The notes under the pieces were generated by a model. The model was not told the DNA's origin. It saw only the letters and a program-made list of their open reading frames with translations, and searched no databases. From NCBI RefSeq assembly GCF_018128945.1, contig NZ_CP068393.1:2914001-2978000 (forward strand): 64,000 nucleotides of DNA, given 5' to 3'. Below are positions 59,759 through 64,000 of the stretch, piece by piece. The first letter of the stretch is position 1. Every line of letters starts with the position of its first letter. This stretch comes from Aristaeella hokkaidonensis. GTDB taxonomy: Bacteria > Bacillota > Clostridia > Christensenellales > Aristaeellaceae. A program made the position numbers and the translations under genes.

Positions 59759-60555
59759 ACCGGCACCTGTACTCCGGAAAGAGCGAATACCAGCAGATTG
59801 ATATCTTTGACACCCCTGAATTCGGCCGGGTGCTGGCCCTGGACGGAAACGTGATGCTGACGGAACGGGACGAGTTCATCTACGACGAAATGATCACGCA
59901 TATCCCCATGTCTGTCCACAAGAACGTGAAGGATATCCTGGTGATCGGCGCGGGAGACGGCGGTGTGGTGAAGGAACTGACCCGCTATGACACCGTGGAA
60001 CGCATCGACCTGGTGGAAATGGACGGACAGGTGATTGAGGCCTGCCGCACCTACCTGCCGGAAAATGCCTGCAAGCTGGATGACAGCCGGGTGCATATTT
60101 ACTTTGACAACGCGCTGCGGTTTATCCGGCGGTGCACGGATGAATATGACCTGATCATCGTGGACTCCAACGACCCCTTCGGTCCCTCCGAAGGCTACTT
60201 CACAAGGGAGTTTTACGGCATCTGCTACAACGCCCTGCACGAGGACGGTATTATGGTCAACCAGCAGGGAAGCCCCTTCTACAAGCATGACGCGGAAGCC
60301 ATGCAGCGGAGCCACAAAAGGATCGTGAACACCTTCCCGATCAGCCGGGTCTACCAGGCGCACATCCCGACCTACGCGGCGGGCTACTGGCTGTTCGGTT
60401 TTGCGAGCAAGAAATACCATCCCATTGATGATTTTGACGAAGAACACTGGAAGAGCCTGCACCTGAGCACGAAGTACTACACGACCAAGCTGCACATCGG
60501 CTCCTTCTATCTGCCGGCTTACCTGGAGAAAATGCTTGAGGAGGTGGAGGCATGA
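59701..60555 (+). CDS. speE: Spermidine synthase (aminopropyltransferase)
   Basis: 284 residues. The SAM-fold motif VIGAGDGGVVKEL (about 82-94), the acidic DLVEMDGQVIE that holds the aminopropyl donor, and the catalytic IIVDSNDPFGP are intact. It transfers an aminopropyl group from decarboxylated SAM to putrescine. No speD is in the window, so the donor must come from elsewhere. The start lies inside speA with GAGGAGG ahead; the end overlaps speB in an ATGA. Confidence 0.93.
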   Translation: MELWFSECHAPDVKHSLRVNRHLYSGKSEYQQIDIFDTPEFGRVLALDGNVMLTERDEFIYDEMITHIPMSVHKNVKDILVIGAGDGGVVKELTRYDTVERIDLVEMDGQVIEACRTYLPENACKLDDSRVHIYFDNALRFIRRCTDEYDLIIVDSNDPFGPSEGYFTREFYGICYNALHEDGIMVNQQGSPFYKHDAEAMQRSHKRIVNTFPISRVYQAHIPTYAAGYWLFGFASKKYHPIDDFDEEHWKSLHLSTKYYTTKLHIGSFYLPAYLEKMLEEVEA

Positions 60556-61406
60556 ACAGGAATATTGAAACCTTTATCGGATGCGACGGGGATTATGACT
60601 ACGCGCAGATCGTGCTGTTCGGCGCGCCGTTTGATTCCACCACCAGCTTCCGGCCGGGCGCGAGATTCGGTTCTTCCGCCATCCGCCATGAAAGCTTCGG
60701 GCTGGAGACCTACAGCCCTTACCAGGACAAGGACCTGACCGATATCAAGGTGTTTGACTGCGGGGACCTGGAGCTCTGTTTCGGTTCCGCGGAGGCGGCG
60801 CTGAAGGATATCGGGGAAAAGGCCGGGGAGATCCTGTTTGACGGCAAGACGCCCTTCCTGATCGGCGGCGAGCACCTGGTGACGCTGGGCGCGGTACGGG
60901 CGGTGGCCGAAAGGTATCCGAACCTGCACATCATCCACTTTGACGCCCACGCAGACCTGCGGGACGACTACCTGGGGGCACAGCTGAGCCATGCCTGCGT
61001 GATGCGGCGGTGCCACGAGCTGACAGGTGACGGCAGGATCCACCAGTTCTGCATCCGCAGCGGCGACAAGGCGGAATTCACCTTTGCCAAAGCGCATACG
61101 GACATGCATAAGTTCGGCTTTGAAGGACTGAAGGAGCTGGCGGAGAAGCTGGCGGAGGAGCATACCCCGGTTTACCTGACCGTTGACCTGGACTGCCTGG
61201 ATCCCGCCCTTTTCTGCGGAACGGGCACACCGGAAGCCGGCGGTGTGAGCTTCACGGAGCTGCTGAACGCTATCCTGACAGTGAGCAAAACCAACATCGT
61301 AGGCGCGGACGTGAATGAACTGGCTCCCATGCTGGACGCCAGCGGCGCGTCCACGGCGGCGGCCTGCAAGATTGTGCGGGAAATGCTGCTGGCCATTTAC
61401 AAATAA
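60552..61406 (+). CDS. speB: Agmatinase (ureohydrolase)
   Basis: 284 residues. Manganese ligands are in GGEHL, HFDAHADLR and DLDCLDPA, and ELAPMLDAS closes the active site. It splits agmatine to putrescine and urea. With the upstream decarboxylase it forms an arginine-to-putrescine route. Overlaps speE at its start, 27 bp before the next gene. Confidence 0.95.
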   Translation: MNRNIETFIGCDGDYDYAQIVLFGAPFDSTTSFRPGARFGSSAIRHESFGLETYSPYQDKDLTDIKVFDCGDLELCFGSAEAALKDIGEKAGEILFDGKTPFLIGGEHLVTLGAVRAVAERYPNLHIIHFDAHADLRDDYLGAQLSHACVMRRCHELTGDGRIHQFCIRSGDKAEFTFAKAHTDMHKFGFEGLKELAEKLAEEHTPVYLTVDLDCLDPALFCGTGTPEAGGVSFTELLNAILTVSKTNIVGADVNELAPMLDASGASTAAACKIVREMLLAIYK

Positions 61407-61433
61407 GAAAGACCAAAACAGGAGGATACAGAA

Positions 61434-62693
61434 ATGAGCAGAGTATTGGTAATCGGATGCGGCGGGGTGGCCAATGTGGCGATCCGGAAGTGCTGCCAGG
61501 CGGACGACGTGTTTACGGAAATGTGCATAGCCAGCCGGACGAAGTCCAAGTGCGACGACCTGGCGAAGGCGCTGGAAGGCAAAACCGCCACAAAGATCAC
61601 AACCGCGCAGGTGGACGCGGACGACGTGGAGCAGCTGAAAAAGCTGATCACGGATTATCAACCTGACCTGGTAATGAATATCGCCCTGCCGTACCAGGAC
61701 CTGACCATCATGGACGCATGCCTGGCCTGCGGCGTGAACTATATGGATACCGCGAACTACGAGCCCGAAGACACGGACGATCCGGAATGGCGGGCGATCT
61801 ACGAAAAGCGGTGCAAGGAACAGGGTTTTTCCGCCTACTTCGACTACAGCTGGCAGTGGGCATACCGGGAGAAGTTTGAGAAAGCCGGCCTGACCGCCCT
61901 GCTGGGCTGCGGCTTTGACCCCGGCGTGACACAGGCATACTGTGCCTACGCGAAAAAGCATGAGTTTGACACCATTGACACCATTGATATCCTGGACTGC
62001 AACGGCGGCGACCACGGCTATCCCTTTGCCACCAACTTCAACCCGGAGGTTAACCTGCGGGAGGTTTCCGCACCCGGAAGCTATATGGAGAACGGCAAGT
62101 GGGTGGAGATTCCCGCGATGAGCATCAAACGGGAATACAACTTCGAGGACGTGGGTCAGAAGGATATGTACCTGCTGCATCATGAGGAGATCGAATCCCT
62201 GGCCCAGAACATTCCGGAGGTGAAGCGGATCCGCTTCTTCATGACCTTCGGCCAGAGCTACCTGACCCATATGCGCTGCCTGGAGAACGTGGGCATGCTG
62301 TCCACTACTCCCGTGATGTTCGAGGGACACGAGATCGTGCCGATCAAGTTCCTGAAGGCGCTGCTGCCCGATCCGGCCAGCCTGGGTCCGAGAACCCACG
62401 GCAAGACCAATATCGGCTGCATCTTCACCGGCAAAAAGGACGGCAAGGAAAAAACCTACTACATCTACAACGTGTGCGACCATCAGGAATGCTATCGTGA
62501 GGTGGAAAGCCAGGCGATCAGCTATACCACGGGCGTTCCGGCAATGTGCGGCGCCATGATGCTGCTGACCGGCAAGTGGAACAAGCCCGGTGTGTATACG
62601 GTGGAAGAGTTCGATCCCGATCCCTTCCTGGACGCGCTGGACCGCTACGGCCTGCCCCGCAGGGAGAACCATAATCCGGTTCTGGTGGACTGA
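61434..62693 (+). CDS. Carboxynorspermidine/carboxyspermidine dehydrogenase (saccharopine-dehydrogenase family)
   Basis: 419 residues. The Rossmann motif is VIGCGGVANVAIRK (about 6-19), followed by ASRTKSK for the NADP phosphate. Segments NIALPYQDL, YMDTANYEPEDTDDPEW and GCGFDPGVTQAY match the LYS1-like CASDH/CANSDH group rather than true saccharopine dehydrogenase. It would condense putrescine (or diaminopropane) with aspartate semialdehyde and reduce the imine. The decarboxylase for the product is encoded next and overlaps it. Confidence 0.92.
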   Translation: MSRVLVIGCGGVANVAIRKCCQADDVFTEMCIASRTKSKCDDLAKALEGKTATKITTAQVDADDVEQLKKLITDYQPDLVMNIALPYQDLTIMDACLACGVNYMDTANYEPEDTDDPEWRAIYEKRCKEQGFSAYFDYSWQWAYREKFEKAGLTALLGCGFDPGVTQAYCAYAKKHEFDTIDTIDILDCNGGDHGYPFATNFNPEVNLREVSAPGSYMENGKWVEIPAMSIKREYNFEDVGQKDMYLLHHEEIESLAQNIPEVKRIRFFMTFGQSYLTHMRCLENVGMLSTTPVMFEGHEIVPIKFLKALLPDPASLGPRTHGKTNIGCIFTGKKDGKEKTYYIYNVCDHQECYREVESQAISYTTGVPAMCGAMMLLTGKWNKPGVYTVEEFDPDPFLDALDRYGLPRRENHNPVLVD

Positions 62694-63895
62694 TGAAAAA
62701 GAGAGAAGTATTCAAAGGGCTTGCCGGCCGAAACGCGCCGGACTGCTTTGCCCCCCTCCGGACGCCATGCTATGTGATTGATGAAGAACGGCTGAAGGAA
62801 AACGGCAGGATCCTGGCCTCGGTGGCGGAACGCACCGGGTGCCGGATCCTGCTTGCCCAGAAAGCCTTCTCCAACTATGATTTCTATCCGCTCCTGGCTC
62901 CGTATCTTGCCGGAACTGAGGCCAGCGGCCTGTATGAAGCCCGGCTCGGCGCTGAGGAGATGCCTGGAAAAGAGGTGCACGTCTTCTGTGCCGCCTACCG
63001 GGAGGATGAATTCGAAGAGCTGCTGCGGTATGCGGACCATATCGTGTTCAATTCCGTGAACCAGCTGAAGCGGTTCGGGAAAAGGGCGAAAGACAGCAGA
63101 AAAAGCATCGGGCTGCGGATCAATCCGGAATGCTCCACCCAGGAGGGGCACGAAATCTACGATCCCTGCGCGAAGGGCAGCCGCCTGGGCGTGACGCGGG
63201 AAGCCTGGATCCGGGAAATGACGGAAGAACTGCTGGAACTGCTGGACGGCCTGCATTTCCATACGCTGTGCGAGCAGGACTCCGACGCCCTGGAAACGAC
63301 CCTGGAGGCGGTGGAACGCGGCTTCGGCGACGTGCTGTCCCGGATGAAGTGGCTGAACATGGGCGGCGGACATCACATTACCCGGGAGGATTATGATCTG
63401 CCGCGGCTGGAGAACCTGATCCGCCGGGCACAGGAAAAGTGGCAGCTGCAGGTTTACCTGGAGCCGGGCGAGGCTGTGGCGCTGAACGCGGGCTACCTGG
63501 TTACCACGGTGCTGGACGTGACAGAGAACAGCGGAATCCGGACGGCTGTGCTGGATGTGAGCGCAGCCTGCCATATGCCGGACGTGATTGAAATGCCCTA
63601 TATGCCGCCGCTGATGAACGGCGAAACGGAAGGGGAACTGAAGCATCCGTACCGGCTGGCGGGCCCTACCTGCCTGGCAGGAGACGTGATCGGTGAATAT
63701 GGCTTTGAAGCCGGGGTGAAGCCGGGAGACCGGCTGGTGTTCGGAGATATGGCGATCTATACCACCTGCAAGAACAACACCTTCAACGGGATGCCGCTTC
63801 CGGACATTTACGGGATGGATCGGGACGGGCAGTTTGTGAAACTGACCGCGTTCGGCTACGTGGACTTCAAGGGCAGGCTCGGCAAAAAAGGATAA
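62693..63895 (+). CDS. nspC: Carboxynorspermidine/carboxyspermidine decarboxylase
   Basis: 400 residues, overlapping the dehydrogenase stop by one base. It is an alanine-racemase-fold PLP enzyme: TPCYVIDEERL, the Schiff-base lysine in LLAQKAFSNY, and the conserved HFHTLCEQ and NMGGGHHIT segments. The C-terminal half carries the DLVFGDMAIYT-type cysteine region (YTTCKNNTFNGM). It decarboxylates carboxyspermidine or carboxynorspermidine to spermidine or norspermidine. Confidence 0.94.
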   Translation: MKKREVFKGLAGRNAPDCFAPLRTPCYVIDEERLKENGRILASVAERTGCRILLAQKAFSNYDFYPLLAPYLAGTEASGLYEARLGAEEMPGKEVHVFCAAYREDEFEELLRYADHIVFNSVNQLKRFGKRAKDSRKSIGLRINPECSTQEGHEIYDPCAKGSRLGVTREAWIREMTEELLELLDGLHFHTLCEQDSDALETTLEAVERGFGDVLSRMKWLNMGGGHHITREDYDLPRLENLIRRAQEKWQLQVYLEPGEAVALNAGYLVTTVLDVTENSGIRTAVLDVSAACHMPDVIEMPYMPPLMNGETEGELKHPYRLAGPTCLAGDVIGEYGFEAGVKPGDRLVFGDMAIYTTCKNNTFNGMPLPDIYGMDRDGQFVKLTAFGYVDFKGRLGKKG

Positions 63896-64000
63896 AAAGT
63901 CTGAAAAAGGCGATTTCTCTGTATACAATCGCATAAACGAATTACAGATCATGGTTTTTATGATACAATCCGGGAGGATTCCCAATCCTCTACAGACTGA
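63896..64000 (+). other. Intergenic end of the window
   Basis: 105 bases after the polyamine operon. There is a small possible stem (GCGATTTC...ATCGC) and AT-rich sequence with TATGATACAAT that could be a -10 region for a gene beyond the edge. No gene is visible. Confidence 0.4.

Noticed and set aside
60519..62672. 717-codon minus-strand frame opposite speB and the dehydrogenase gene
   Set aside because: It is the antisense shadow of two well-recognised genes with biased third positions and has no domain.

Overview
The window looks like a chromosomal segment of an anaerobic Clostridia-class Firmicute with fairly high GC for that class, possibly a gut or rumen member of the Christensenellales; this placement is inference. 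Support comes from yidC-jag, dtd-rel, secDF, zapA-U32 peptidase-mutS2, ctsR-clpC, ruvCAB-queA, HemZ-type radical SAM chemistry and strong AGGAGG ribosome binding sites. The left edge (yidC-jag) often lies near oriC in Firmicutes.

Layout. 1-34 kb is core: yidC/jag, serS, ftsY, glycyl-tRNA synthetase, an MBL hydrolase, hemZ, dtd-rel, recJ, secDF, cyclophilin, zapA, a U32 peptidase, mutS2, a two-component system, aroK, ctsR-clpC-tdk and araD. 34-42 kb holds tuf with tRNA-Gly, an AraC regulator, ruvCAB-queA, argH, a HAD phosphatase and tRNA-Thr/tRNA-Pro. 42.3-46.5 kb is an integration scar behind tRNA-Pro: duplicated tRNA 3' ends, an integrase remnant and AT-rich secreted or membrane genes, ending in a junction that cuts a host regulator gene. 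47-57.7 kb is an accessory run of small enzymes (MerR regulator, CAT-like, NUDIX, GNAT, MGMT-like, radical SAM, DUFs, nucleotidyltransferase). 57.7-63.9 kb is a polyamine operon behind a long structured leader.

The most unusual feature of the first 34 kb is a dense population of short tandem repeats that all have a 7-bp period (AATTCAG/AATTATG, GGTAGGA and AGTGAAG families). They fill intergenic gaps and supply the stop codons or C-termini of several genes. A larger 123-bp element made of two tandem hairpins and bounded by these heptamers sits in frame inside two unrelated protein genes (MBL hydrolase and U32 peptidase). It is translated into a 41-residue insert in both, like the Rickettsia palindromic elements but with unrelated sequence. 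No such repeats were seen right of about 34 kb.

The other main points are a McsA-type zinc finger fused to ClpC with no mcsB beside it, a four-hairpin array upstream of a cyclophilin gene, a nested 148-bp palindrome before mutS2, two long structured leaders (upstream of a zinc-ribbon gene and of the polyamine operon, the latter with a terminator and a pairing candidate antiterminator), and a polyamine operon that encodes both a spermidine synthase and the carboxyspermidine route.
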